Source: Mytilus californianus
Lineage: Eukaryota > Mollusca > Bivalvia > Mytilida > Mytilidae
Length of the DNA stretch: 64,000 nt
Reading direction: 5' to 3'
Assembly: GCF_021869535.1 (NCBI RefSeq)
Contig: NW_026262712.1
Location: 51,194,884-51,258,883, forward strand
In this document: positions 1-9,753 of the stretch, one piece after another
Numbering within the stretch: the stretch's first letter is position 1
Layout of the letters: the number at the start of each line of letters is the position of its first letter
Position numbers and translations under genes: made by a program
The notes under the pieces: model-generated
Databases searched by the model: none
Told to the model about the DNA's origin: nothing
The model's input: the letters and a program-made list of their open reading frames with translations, nothing else

Positions 1-939
1 CCTAAGTAGTTTTAATTTGTTTTTGGCACTTACAAGTTAAGTGTCAAAATGACTATTAATAGATGACTTTAATAATAGCTTTTGAAGGTCGGTCGTTTAT
101 TTTTTGTAAGGGAGAGCCACGTTTTGTAGTCGCAAAAGCAAAAAAACAAAAATTAAGTGAAAAATCTACCCTCAAATAAAAATAAGATATGTGAAGCTTG
201 CAATAGTATGACAATTTTTTCAAATTGTTGAAAAATACAAAAAGATAATCTTTTAACTTTTGATACCGCATTCTTTTTGAAGTTACACCTATTTCGGTGG
301 AGAGAAAAAAGAGCCAAGATATCATACCTTCGTTTTTTTGTGTAATTGAGGACCGCGGAGATGACACAAAGTAAACTCTGACACAAACAGCAGTTTGAAT
401 ATCAGCTGATCACAAAAAAAACAGGATACCAGGATTCGCAGAGACAGTTGTTTAATACGCGTTGATAAATAAACACAATACAGAAATACATTTAGCAATA
501 TTACTTACATATTAAATCATCAATATCAGGCGAAAAATAAATAAAAAGGACCGATATTTGTGTGCACATTTATTATACATTTATTTTACAATCAAATTTT
601 TAATAAAATCACTTTCATGTCTAATCAACATTATAACTAAAAAAACTCATGTTTAAATAAATTCTTTCTAAAATAATTGATTTACTTATTTCACGAGTAA
701 ATATTTACTGCATTATCGACAAGGGTACGTGGTTGTAATTGTTTTTGAAAAAGCTCAAAAATCATATTTACAATCACATTTAAACCTTTGTTTTTTTAAC
801 TTATTATATATATTTAATTATAGAAAGGTTATATTCTTCCATTTTAAATTAAAAAATGTAATATAAAAAAAAAATCGAAAAAGACGAAAAAAATCACTAT
901 TATATGCTATTTCCTGTTGAATCAAGAATATTTATTATT
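1..939. other. AT-rich flank, no gene recognised
   Basis: This is very AT-rich sequence before the first duplicated unit. The longest open frames here (about 100 codons, minus strand) have low-complexity F/K/Y-rich translations and match no family I know. The similarity shared with the two later homeobox units begins only at about 940, so this stretch is either single-copy flank or has diverged beyond recognition by eye. Confidence 0.5.
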
Positions 940-1360
940 TATTCAATCTTGATAAATTCATTTGAGGTTAAATTGATGTTTCTAATTAACAACACTTAGC
1001 TTGGTTGACGACTAATTTAGAAAGGTGTCAGCTTGGTATTGTCAAAGCAATCACAGGTATGATACATGTATTATACGAGGAGATGAAGACATATTTATCG
1101 TGGTAATTACATTAACACATAATATTAAGCAATGGCTTCGGCAATCAGCGTTGCTCAACTTGGTAAATTGAGAAACAAATAGGTTTTCATGGCTAATTAT
1201 CAAACTGTATCTGAATACAATAGAAGCTATGATTGTTTTGATAAGTAATTTGTTAACGCGATGAGTGTTCTTAACACCAGGTATATATACTGCCCATGAC
1301 ACTGTTTGCTCATTCTCAAGTTTTCTATCAACAATTCACATTTGACAACATTCTCTCAAC
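940..1360 (+). promoter_or_regulatory. Conserved core promoter of homeobox copy 1
   Basis: The block recurs almost unchanged before all three homeobox genes. A TATA box (tatatata, 1282-1289) lies 30 bases before the A of a TCATTC initiator-like motif (A at 1312), giving a predicted 5' leader of about 49 bases. Upstream are GTGTTcttAACAC (1265-1277, an imperfect-spacer inverted repeat) and TAATTA (1194-1199), a homeodomain core site that could allow auto- or cross-regulation. The ATG near 1295 lies before the predicted start site and so should not be in the mRNA. The motifs and spacing are seen; their function is inferred. Confidence 0.75.
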
Positions 1361-2185
1361 ATGTCTCTTGTCACTGTGCATAAACCAGTTAAGATGTCCT
1401 TCAGTATCGACGAGCTTGCTAAGAGTAGTAGAGTTAGCAGCGGAGACCAGAATAAACATGTCGGCAGCATATACGCTAAATTCCAGAACATCGTCAATTT
1501 ACAGCATGAGAATACGCCAGTGAAGTTGCAAGCCACTGTCCAACCAATGACCAGTACTCCTATTTCGCTGCCGCTCGCTAATCAAAACGTGGAGCGACAA
1601 CTCAAAAGAAAAAGAGAAGACGACTCAATTTTCTCAGCCGATAGCAGCCTTGAATCATCTGAAAATAAATCAACTGACAGTCTGTCGTCAATCTCAGATG
1701 ACACTACAGATATTAGAAACAAACCAAGTAAAAAGGCAAGATGTATGTTTACGTCAAAACAGATAACAGAATTAGAACAATGTTTCCTAACTAATAGGTT
1801 TCTACCTATTGAAGATAGACCAATGCTGGCCAAAAGGCTGAAGCTCAGTCAACAACAAGTTAAAACATGGTTCCAGAATCGCCGAATGAAAGAAAAACGC
1901 CAACAAAAATTTGGAACAACATCAGAATGGCAGAAGATGGTACAAGGTACACAGTTCGTTCCTATGACAACTCAGTTGCCACACGAGACCGGTTGTCAGC
2001 CACATAAACTTCCGGGATACATTAACTACCATCATCAGTACCCAGGCTCACCAGCAACACATATATTTGATCCGATGTCACTCATGTATGGTTACGGTCC
2101 GATGTCGCCAGTTATTTATCCAGAGTACACCCGACAGGTTTATAATGGACTTTCTCCTCAGCCATTAGAACACCACAGAATATGA
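1361..2185 (+). CDS. Vent-like homeobox transcription factor, copy 1 (intronless)
   Basis: The predicted product is a nuclear DNA-binding protein of 274 residues. Residues 123-182 form a standard 60-residue homeodomain: R5, F8, L16, F20, W48, F49, Q50, N51 and R53 are all in place, with T47 and the helix-3 string KTWFQNRRMKEKR. There is no TALE three-residue insertion. The N-terminal FSIDELAKSSR (residues 14-24) resembles the start of vertebrate Vent proteins, and 'QIT.LEQ.F' in helix 1 also fits Vent, so a Vent/VENTX-like NK-related assignment is most likely. A basic KRKRE (82-86) may be a nuclear signal, residues 87-114 are acidic and serine-rich, and the C-terminus is rich in Pro and Tyr. 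The start is chosen because it is the first ATG after the predicted initiator and is conserved in all copies; M12 is an alternative. No intron interrupts the frame. Vertebrate Vent genes act downstream of BMP; no such role is shown here. Confidence 0.88.
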   Translation: MSLVTVHKPVKMSFSIDELAKSSRVSSGDQNKHVGSIYAKFQNIVNLQHENTPVKLQATVQPMTSTPISLPLANQNVERQLKRKREDDSIFSADSSLESSENKSTDSLSSISDDTTDIRNKPSKKARCMFTSKQITELEQCFLTNRFLPIEDRPMLAKRLKLSQQQVKTWFQNRRMKEKRQQKFGTTSEWQKMVQGTQFVPMTTQLPHETGCQPHKLPGYINYHHQYPGSPATHIFDPMSLMYGYGPMSPVIYPEYTRQVYNGLSPQPLEHHRI

Positions 2186-2807
2186 TACAAAAATAAGAAC
2201 AATGATATATAATAAGTGTAATTTAAATGACTGTTGATGTGTAAAATACTTGTTTTTATTTATTCTTGTTATGGATATTCTTAACATGTTATTGTTATGG
2301 TAATAAATATATAAATATTGCAACGAACTAATATTGCTTAGCCAAAAATTTTTTTCAAGGAGGTAAAAACAACACATATGCATATCCTTCCTTTTCAATG
2401 AATTTTCACATTTATAAAAACAAACAAAAAACAAGGCTACAAAAAAGTTGAAAACGTTTGAAGACCCATAAACTGCTCAAATGTGACTGTCCTTGTATAT
2501 CAATAGTAGAAATCTACGAGATTCACCATCTTTCACTATTTGTCAGTTTTTATCTTCCCTGTTAGATAATTGTAAAGCTTTACGGTGAGTTTTGGACATG
2601 CCAAAGAATTGATGATGTCAGGTATTCTGGAAGAATTACCTTACACGTGTTTAACTTTCAACGTACACCATCTGCTTGTAAATTCAATTAAAAATTCAAC
2701 TTTTAGACTCTTAACTAATATTATGTAAAATGGTTGTGATAATGTGTATGAACAAAAGAAAAGGCGTTTTATATACTTCTTTGAAATCTATGAAAAAGGC
2801 TGAAAAG
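2186..2807 (+). other. 3' UTR and duplicated downstream flank of copy 1
   Basis: No coding sequence is seen. The sequence is shared with 9754-10440 after copy 2 (for example gacccataaac...tgtgactgtccttgtatatc near 2463 and 10090), so it belongs to the duplicated unit and not only to the gene. After copy 3 only the first part is recognisable. Confidence 0.6.
2302..2307 (+). terminator. Polyadenylation signal of homeobox copy 1
   Basis: AATAAA lies 117 bases after the stop codon, in a stretch (ttgttatggtaataaatata) that is also found after copy 3. Confidence 0.6.
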
Positions 2808-5060
2808 GGAGATGTGTGGTATACGTCAATAAGGTTTATGAAGAAAATGAGATGTGTGGTTTAGCTCAATGAGGGACGTAATGGGGGTCCCTTCATGACG
2901 AATAACGATAAAAAACTTGCCAAATGACGTTAACGGTAAGTTTTGGTGCATGACGATAAAAAGTACACGTTCTTTTAGACGATAAAAAAAAATCGACTGA
3001 TTTTGACGAATCACGTTTTTTTTCCACAAATAACGGTAACGATAATTATTTGAGACCTCTGACGAAACACGGTAAGAATATTTTGACGAATCACGGTAAA
3101 CATTTAAATAATTTGACGCTAACGGTAGCTGAAAATGAGTTTTAGACGCCTGACGGTAAAGGGCATTCATACCCTCCTCAATAGCGTTTTGAACAATAGA
3201 TGTGGGGTATACATCAATAACGTTTATGAACAAAAAGAAATGGGTGGTATACCTCAATAAATCTATGAACAAAAGTTGAAAAAGGATATGTGGGGTATAC
3301 CGTATTTCACTAGCGTTTATGAACAAAAGGAGATCTGTGGTGTACGTCAATCAGATTTATGAACAAAAGGGAGACGTGAGGTATACATCAATAAGGTTTA
3401 TGAACAAATAGAGTTGTGTGGTGTACGTCGATAAGGTTTATGAACAAAAGGAGTTGAATGGTGTACATCGATATGGTTTATGAACAAAAGGGAGACGTGT
3501 GGTATACATCAATAAGGTTTATGAAGAAAGAGATGTGTGGTGTACGTCAAAAAGGTTCATGAACAAAAGGAGATGTAGGTATACACGAAAAAGGTTAATG
3601 AACAATAGGGAGACGTGGGGTATACGTCAATAAGGTTCATGAACAAAAGTGATTTGTGGTATACATCAATAATTAAGGTTCATGAACAAAAAGGAGAAGT
3701 GGGGTATACACCAATAAGGTAAATGAACAATAGGGAGACGTGGGGTATACGCCAATAAGATTTATAAACAAAATGAGATGTGGGGTATACACCAATAAGG
3801 TTAATGAATAATATGGAGACGTGGGGTATACGTCAATAAGATTTATAAACAAAATAAGATGTGGGGTATACACCAATAAGGTTAATGAATAATAGGGAGA
3901 CGTGGGGTATACGTCAATAAGATTTATAAACAAAATGAGATGTGGGGTATACGTCAATAAGGTTTATGAACAAAAGGAGATGTGTGGTGTACACCAATAA
4001 GGTTAATTAATAATAGGGAGACGTGGGGTATACGTCAATAAGATTTATAAACAAAAGGAGATGTGTAGTATACATCAATAAGCTTTATGAACAAATAGAG
4101 TTGTGTGGTGTTCGTCAATAAGGTTGATGAACAATAGGGAGACATGGAATATACGTCAATAAGCTTTATGAACAAAAGGAGATATTCGGTAAACGTCACT
4201 AGTGTTTATGAACAAAAGGGGATGTGGGGTATACATCAATAACGTTTTTTTAACAAAAGGAGATGTGTGGTATATGTCAAAAATGTTTATGAACAACATG
4301 GAGACGCGTCAATAGGGTTCATGAAAAAAAAGAGATGTGGGGTGTACGTCAATAAGGTTTGTGAACAAAAAGAGATATGGGGTGTACGTCAATAAGGTTT
4401 ATGAACAAAAGGACATGTTGGGTATACGTCAATAAGGTTCATGAACAAAAGGAGTTGTGGGGTGTACGTCAATAAGGTTTATGAACAAAAGGACATGTTG
4501 GGTATACGTCAATAAGGTTCATGAACAAAAGGAGATGTGGGGTGTACGTCAATAAGGTTTATGAACAAAAGGAGATGTGGGGTGTACGTCAATAAGGTTT
4601 ATGAACAAAAGGAGATGTGGGGTGTACGTCAATAAGGTTTATGAACAAAAGGAGATGTGGGGTGTACGTCAATAAGGTTTATGAACAAACGGAGATGTGG
4701 GGTGTACGTCAATAAGGTTTATGAACAAAAGGAGATGTGGGGTGTACGTCAATAAGGTTTATGAACAAAAGGAGATATGGGGTGTACGTCAATAAGGTTT
4801 ATGAACAAAAGGACATGTGGGGTATACGTCAATAAGGTTTATGAACAAAAGGAGATGTGGGGTGTACGTCAATAAGGTTTATGAACAAAAGGAGATGTGG
4901 GGTGTACGTCAATAAGGTTTATGAACAAAAGGAGATATGGGGTGTACGTCAATAAGGTTTATGAACAAAAGGACATGTGGGGTATACGTCAATAAGGTTT
5001 ATGAACAAAAGGAGATGTGGGGTGTACGTCAATAAAAGTTATGAAAAAGGAGATGTGGAG
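2808..5060. repeat. 40-bp satellite array downstream of homeobox copy 1
   Basis: The array consists of tandem copies of a 40-bp unit. Its two halves are ggagatgtggggtgtacgtc and aataaggtttatgaacaaaa. Copies are nearly identical from about 4500 to 5030 and increasingly degenerate towards 2808, the usual pattern for an array homogenised at one end. There are roughly 50 units, interrupted by an insertion at about 2884-3180. Each unit carries TACGTCA, a CRE-like half site. The array makes long open frames on both strands that encode only the repeat. A second array follows copy 2. Confidence 0.95.
2884..3180. mobile_element. Insertion with tgacgaa(t/a)cacggtaa motifs inside the satellite
   Basis: The 40-bp periodicity stops and about 300 bases follow that contain roughly ten degenerate copies of a motif of the form tgacgaatcacggtaa, spaced about 25-30 bases apart, in a strongly AT background. 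The left end reads gagggacgtaatgggggtcc and the right end holds gggcattcataccctcc, a weak inverted relationship. No coding capacity is seen. A short non-autonomous element is the likeliest explanation; the exact ends are uncertain. Confidence 0.45.
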
Positions 5061-5705
5061 TATGGAACAGATATATCATATCAAGGAGGGGTTGCGAAAA
5101 AAATGACCCATGGGAAATCCTGCTGCTATAAAAGAGAAACAGAAAATATACAAGGGGTAAACAAAACCATAAGCGAATCCTTTGTTCAATACCTTCCTTT
5201 CAAGCAGATATGGCCACCTTGAAAGGAAACACAGGCTCTTGACTATTGTATCAACTGGAAGATATACTAGACTCCATAGGTTGCTACAGAGAAATTGAAA
5301 TTATATTACAATATGAAAGCTGAAATCAATTATTGTGTCATAATGTTTAATTTTCAACTGAGTCTCATTGTCAATTTCTAAAGGTATAAAACAGATTAAA
5401 CAGTATCTGTGGTATCCTTTATTTCAAGCTCGATGGGTAATTTTTGATAATGATAATAAATAAAGAAATGGTGAAGTGAGTTATTGATACAGATATATCT
5501 ATAAATGGTTTAGAAACTTCTAATATAAAATACATTCAAAAATATTTGCACATCAATTCCTGAGATTCCAGAGAAATTTACTAAATACACTAAAGGTACG
5601 TGACAGTTTTCTTCTACTTACCAAAAAAAATCATTACTTTTCTAACTGTTTTACGTAAGTTGGACAGATGATTCTTTATGATCGCAAGACAGTATCCACA
5701 GCAAA
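5061..5705. repeat. Duplicated non-coding tail of unit 1
   Basis: This tail matches two separated parts of unit 2: about 5070-5470 matches 12640-12740 plus 14420-14692, and 5465-5640 matches 18440-18610 (tatctataaa...ggtttagaaacttct). Shared sequence in the same order shows that it is part of the tandem duplication, and that the 3.7 kb between the two unit-2 parts was inserted later. The open frame at 4977-5222 begins inside the satellite and is not regarded as a gene. Confidence 0.7.
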
Positions 5706-6128
5706 TATAAAAAAGAAGATGTGGTATGATTGCCAATGAGACAACTCTCCACAAGAGACCAAATGACACAGAAATTAACAACTATAGGTCACCGTACGGC
5801 CTTCAACAATGAGCAAAGCCCATACCGCACTGTCAGCTATAAAAGGCCCCGAAATGACAATGTAAAACAATTCAAACGAGAAAACTAACGGCCTAATTAA
5901 TGTACAAAAAATGAACGAAAAACAAATATGTAACACATAAACAAACGACAACCACTGAATTACAGGCTCCTGACTTGGGACAGGCACATACATACAGAGT
6001 GTGGCGGGGTTAAACATGTTAGCGGGATCCCAACCCTCCCCCTAACCTGGGACAGTGGAGTAACGGTACAACATAAGAACGAATTATAAAAATCAGTTGA
6101 AAGAGGCTTAACTCATCAGATGGATAAA
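5706..6128 (-). repeat. Left inverted terminal repeat of the RT element
   Basis: This is the reverse complement of 7463-7890 with moderate divergence. Shared landmarks include caccgtacggccttcaacaa, the ccccgccacac block, cccaggttaggggagg and aaaaatcagttgaaa. The divergence between the two repeats indicates an old insertion. Confidence 0.8.
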
Positions 6129-6471
6129 ATTACAAATACTACAAATACAAGTGGACGTGGCCGGGTACTTGTACATCCAAACAACTAAAAGACACTAAGT
6201 ACAGATCTGAGAGTACTCGCAGTTACTGACAGCTAGTTCAAAGCCACTAACAACTAATAAAAAAAATCATGCATCTAAGACTAAATTATCAATCCGTACA
6301 CATCCAACATCCAATGGATTTAGTGTAAAGACGTCATAAACAGTCAGAGAAAAACATGACCTTGTGCAATGCCAAGATACAGGTATCGACAGATTGTAGA
6401 TCCATGAATGTTTATATGTATATAACAATAATATTTAGTTTGCTTTTAATTTACTGATAACAAAATCAATA

Positions 6472-7383
6472 TTAGTACCAATAAAAACCAATATTTAACG
6501 ATTTAATTACAGTGTTGAATTGGTAACCTTTGAGAATAAGTTTATTTAAAGGATCGATAAGTTTGCCAGGATCGTTTCTAAATTTTCGGGCACGGTAAAC
6601 AATATTGCCGTAAAAATGAGGATGTGCAATCCCGTTTGAAATAAGTTTTCTACAGGTACAACCAAACTTCAAAACCAAATCTTTATATCTGTGGAAGAAT
6701 TTAGTAAAGGTTTTAAGTAATTTGTGGTAACGAAATCCCCGGCTTAATAATTTACCAGTAATACATAGATTACATTCGTTAAAATCAAAAACGCCACAAC
6801 AGACACGGGAATAGCGAACGAGTTGTGAAATATAAACACCGTAAGATGGTGCCAAAGGAACATTACCATCCAAAAAGGGAAAATTAACAATAGGGAACGA
6901 AAAATCGTCCCTTTTGTCGTAAATTTTAGTGTGGAGTTTCCCGTGTAAAACCGAAATATCTAAATCTAGGAAAGGACAGTTGTTACCGTTTAAATTTGAT
7001 TTATTTAAAGTAAGTTCCTTTGGGTAAATTTCGGCAGTATATTGAGAAAATTCTTGATTATTTAACGAAAAAATATCATCAAGATAACGGTAAATGTTGT
7101 TGAATTTGTCAATCAAATGCAATTTAGACGGGTCTTTACTGAGTTTGGTCATAAACTGTGATTCATAACAGTACAAAAACAAGTCTGCTATTAAAGGGGT
7201 GCAATTAGTGCACATAGGAATACCTACAACCTGTTGATAAACTTTGCTGCCGAAACGTACATAAATATTATCAAGTAGAAAATGAACAGCTTCAATCATC
7301 TCATCACACCTCCAGTAAGTATATCTAGCATATTCACTTTTCTCATTAGAGAAGAACGCTTTAAAATCACATTCAGTTTTTCA
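6472..7383 (-). pseudogene. Reverse transcriptase fragment of a retroelement
   Basis: The frame is open from about 7383 down to the stop at 6472-6474; the first ATG at 7299 gives 275 residues. The translation has RT palm motifs: GIPMCTNCTPLIADLF (residues 26-41, normally GIPMGTNCAPL in this family), the catalytic RYLDDIF (71-77) and CPFLDLDI (108-115), then NFPFLDG...PSYGVYISQLVRYSR further on. It belongs to an RT family common in animal genomes whose members share NFPFLDG and PSYGVYISQLVRFAR. The N-terminal fingers are missing or frameshifted beyond a stop near 7382, and the conserved G of GIPMG is C here. It is taken as a dead, 5'-degraded copy. Confidence 0.75.
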
Positions 7384-7462
7384 ATAAAAAAAGTCTTCTT
7401 AAGTTGTAATACCACCAAATCAACTTTCCACGTCCGGTCTGTGTTTTTGTTTGATTGTTCTG

Positions 7463-7890
7463 CTTTGTATCGATCTGATAAGTTAATCCTTTTTCAACTG
7501 ATTTTTATAGTTTGTTCTTATGTTGTGCTGTTTCACCACTGTCCCAGGTTAGGGGGGAGGGGGTTTGAGCGCTCACAAACATGTTTAACCCCGCCACATT
7601 CTTTGTGTGCCTGTCCCAAGTCAGGAGCCTGTAGTTCAGTGGTGGTCGTTGGTTCATGTCGGTCATATTTGTTTTCCGTAAATTGTTTTGTTATAAATTT
7701 GGCCGTTAGTTTTCTCAATTGAATTGTTTCATATTTTTTATGTCGGGTCTTTTATAGCCGACTATACGGTATGGGTGTTTCTCATTGTTGAAGGCCGTAC
7801 GGTTTCCTATAATTGCTTACATCTACTTCATTTAAACTTTAATGGATAGTTGTCTCATTGGCAATCATACCTCATCTCATTATTTTTATA
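7463..7890 (+). repeat. Right inverted terminal repeat of the RT element
   Basis: This is the plus-oriented partner of 5706-6128. An open frame runs across it (7282-7722, plus) but it encodes no recognisable domain and is incidental. Confidence 0.8.
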
Positions 7891-8373
7891 AGTTATAGAA
7901 AGTCAGCCTTAAAGTTTTACACTGGTTCTATAGCTTTTTATGGCGAGACAGATGGTTTTGTGTCACTCTTTACGACGAAACAAATATAGTATTAACTTAT
8001 CATAAAATGATAAAATATTTTTCTTTAATTTAGCAAAATTACATGCAGTATGAAAGATCACAATTAATGACATTAAACACTTGAAAACAACCGAAGTTAT
8101 TACAATTAAATGATAAAATAGATTATTAAACGTTTTGAAATATGGTATAAAAAAACTTCAAACGTTGAAAGAATTTATTCCGCCAAAGACTAAAATAAAT
8201 CCCCCCTCCCCCAAAAAAAACAAAACAAAACAAAAGAGTGTTAACGTTGCACATCTATACAAATTTTAAACTTAATGGAGAGATGTCAATTCACAAAAAC
8301 GACCAAAAATGTATATATATTTTTTTCACAAAAAGTTTGTTCGCATTTCAGAGAGGTGCCTTATAATAATCTG

Positions 8374-8412
<39 letters not shown>

Positions 8413-8640
8413 ATCCTGGAAAAAGAAAACTACAAGTAACATACAGTGCGTTTCCGATCACCACATCTTAATTAAACATAATTATAACTTGTTTTTTTGT
8501 GAAAAAAAGGAATAAAGGTTTAGATATTTTATACATTGTTGGTAATTTCTGTGCCTTTTCAGTCAGTTTGTTATCATCGGTTGTTTAATCAAATTGTAAT
8601 CTTCATTGATGAATTTCATTAGTTAATATATATTTAGTGT
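7891..8640 (+). repeat. Duplicated upstream flank of homeobox unit 2
   Basis: The sequence is non-coding and matches 19075-19820 upstream of copy 3 in order (agaaagtcagcc..., ctctttacgacgaaaca, tacatgcag..., gcgtttccga). The equivalent before copy 1 is not recognisable above about 940. Copies 2 and 3 therefore share a longer unit than copy 1 does. Confidence 0.7.
8374..8412. repeat. (CT)n(TA)n microsatellite
   Basis: A CT run is followed directly by a TA run. The orthologous place in unit 3 (near 19579-19592) keeps a shorter CT run and lacks the TA run, so the tract changed length after duplication. Confidence 0.95.
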
Positions 8641-9009
8641 TTCTAAATAAAGCGCTTAGCTTGGGTGACGACATGTTTAAAAATGTGTCATCCAAGTATT
8701 GTCAAAGCGATAATAACAATTTCGAAGCAATGAAGATACTAATTAATCATACTAATTACATTAAAACATTATACTAAGCAATGGCTTCGGCAATCAACGT
8801 TGCTCAACTTGGTAAATTGAGAAAAAAATAGTTTTTCATGGCTAATTATCAAACTGTATCTGAATACAATAGAAGCTAAGATTGTTGTGATAGGTATTTT
8901 GTTAACGCGATGAGTGTTATTAACACCAGGTATATATACTGCCCATGTCACTGTTTGTTCATTCTCAAGTTTTCTATCAACAATTCTTATTTAACAACAT
9001 TCTCTCAAC
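8641..9009 (+). promoter_or_regulatory. Conserved core promoter of homeobox copy 2
   Basis: The layout is the same as for copy 1: TATA box at 8931-8938, initiator-like TCATTC with A at 8961 (again 30 bases), TAATTA at 8843-8848, and GTGTTattAACAC shortly before the TATA box. Retention of the spacing indicates that the promoter was copied intact. Confidence 0.72.
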
Positions 9010-9753
9010 ATGGCTCTTGGCACTGTGCAAAAATCAGTTAAGATGTCCTTCAGCATCGACGAGCTCGCTAAGAGTAGTAGAGGTACAAGTGAAGGCCAGA
9101 TTAAACATGTTGGTAACATATACGCTACATTCCAGAGCATCGTCAATTTTCAGCATGAGAATACGCCAGTGAAGTTACAAGCTACTGTTCAACCGATGAC
9201 CAGTACTCCTATTTCGCTGCCGCTCGGCAATCACAGAGTGGAGAGACAACTTAAAAGAAAAAGGGAAGATGACTCAATTTTCTCAGCCGATAGCAGTCTT
9301 GAATCATCTGAGACCAAATCAACCGACAGTATTTCGTCAATCTCAGACGACACTACAGATACATGTATTAGAGACAAACCTATTAGAAAGGCAAGATGTA
9401 TGTTTACGTCAAAACAGATAACAGAATTAGAACAATGTTTCCTAACTAACAGGTTTCTACATATTGGAGATAGACTAATGATGGCCAAAAGGCTGAAGCT
9501 CAGTCAACAAGAAGTTAAAACATGGTTCCAGAATCGCCGAATGAAGGAAAAACGCCAACAAAAACTTGGAACAACATCAGAATGGCAGAAGATGGTTCAA
9601 AGTACACAGTTCGTAACTATGACAACTCAGTTGCCACGCGAGACCGGTTGTCAGCCACATACACTTCCGGAATACATTAACTACCATCATCAGTACCCAG
9701 GCTCACCAGCAACACAGATATTTGATCCGATGTCACTCATTTATGGTTTATAA
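9010..9753 (+). CDS. Vent-like homeobox transcription factor, copy 2 (C-terminally truncated)
   Basis: This is a 247-residue paralogue of the gene at 1361. The homeodomain is at residues 125-184, shifted by a two-residue insertion (TC) after residue 117. Compared with copy 1, seven homeodomain positions differ (1, 2, 27, 29, 32, 34 and 44, including Q44E at the start of helix 3), while R5, W48, Q50, N51 and R53 are kept. The C-terminus ends at SLIYGL: a 47-bp stretch that copy 1 has between two GGTT repeats (2090-2093 and 2137-2140) is missing, which shifts the frame and makes an immediate TAA. About 30 Pro/Tyr-rich residues are lost. The homeodomain can still be made, so this could be a functional short isoform, a dominant-negative-like form or a gene in decay. 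Confidence 0.82.
   Translation: MALGTVQKSVKMSFSIDELAKSSRGTSEGQIKHVGNIYATFQSIVNFQHENTPVKLQATVQPMTSTPISLPLGNHRVERQLKRKREDDSIFSADSSLESSETKSTDSISSISDDTTDTCIRDKPIRKARCMFTSKQITELEQCFLTNRFLHIGDRLMMAKRLKLSQQEVKTWFQNRRMKEKRQQKLGTTSEWQKMVQSTQFVTMTTQLPRETGCQPHTLPEYINYHHQYPGSPATQIFDPMSLIYGL

Larger units (their letters stand above)
5706..7890 (-). mobile_element. Retroelement with about 420-bp inverted repeats and a degraded RT
   Basis: This 2.2-kb unit interrupts the duplicated tail of unit 1. Its ends are inverted copies of one repeat (5706-6128 and 7463-7890), both beginning from the outside with an AT-rich stretch followed by ggtatgattgccaatgagac. Between them lies a reverse-transcriptase reading frame on the minus strand. 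Inverted terminal repeats with an internal RT recall DIRS-type or Penelope-like elements, but no tyrosine recombinase or GIY-YIG nuclease is visible, so the class is open. A solo copy of the terminal repeat lies at 24807-25178, and shorter fragments at 30365-30450 and 34540-34690. Confidence 0.7.

Noticed and set aside
1051-1302. Minus-strand open frame in the homeobox promoter, also present in copies 2 (8769-8951) and 3 (19953-20168)
   Set aside because: It is preserved because the promoter itself is preserved; lengths and starts differ between copies and the peptide has no domain.
2826-3957. Long minus-strand frames (174 and 94 codons) in the satellite
   Set aside because: They translate only the 40-bp repeat and its inserted block.
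4977-5222. 81-codon plus frame at the end of the satellite
   Set aside because: It starts within repeat units and runs into duplicated non-coding tail; unit 2 does not preserve it.
7282-7722. 146-codon plus frame across the right inverted repeat
   Set aside because: It overlaps the RT on the other strand and a terminal repeat; the solo copy at 24807 does not keep the frame.
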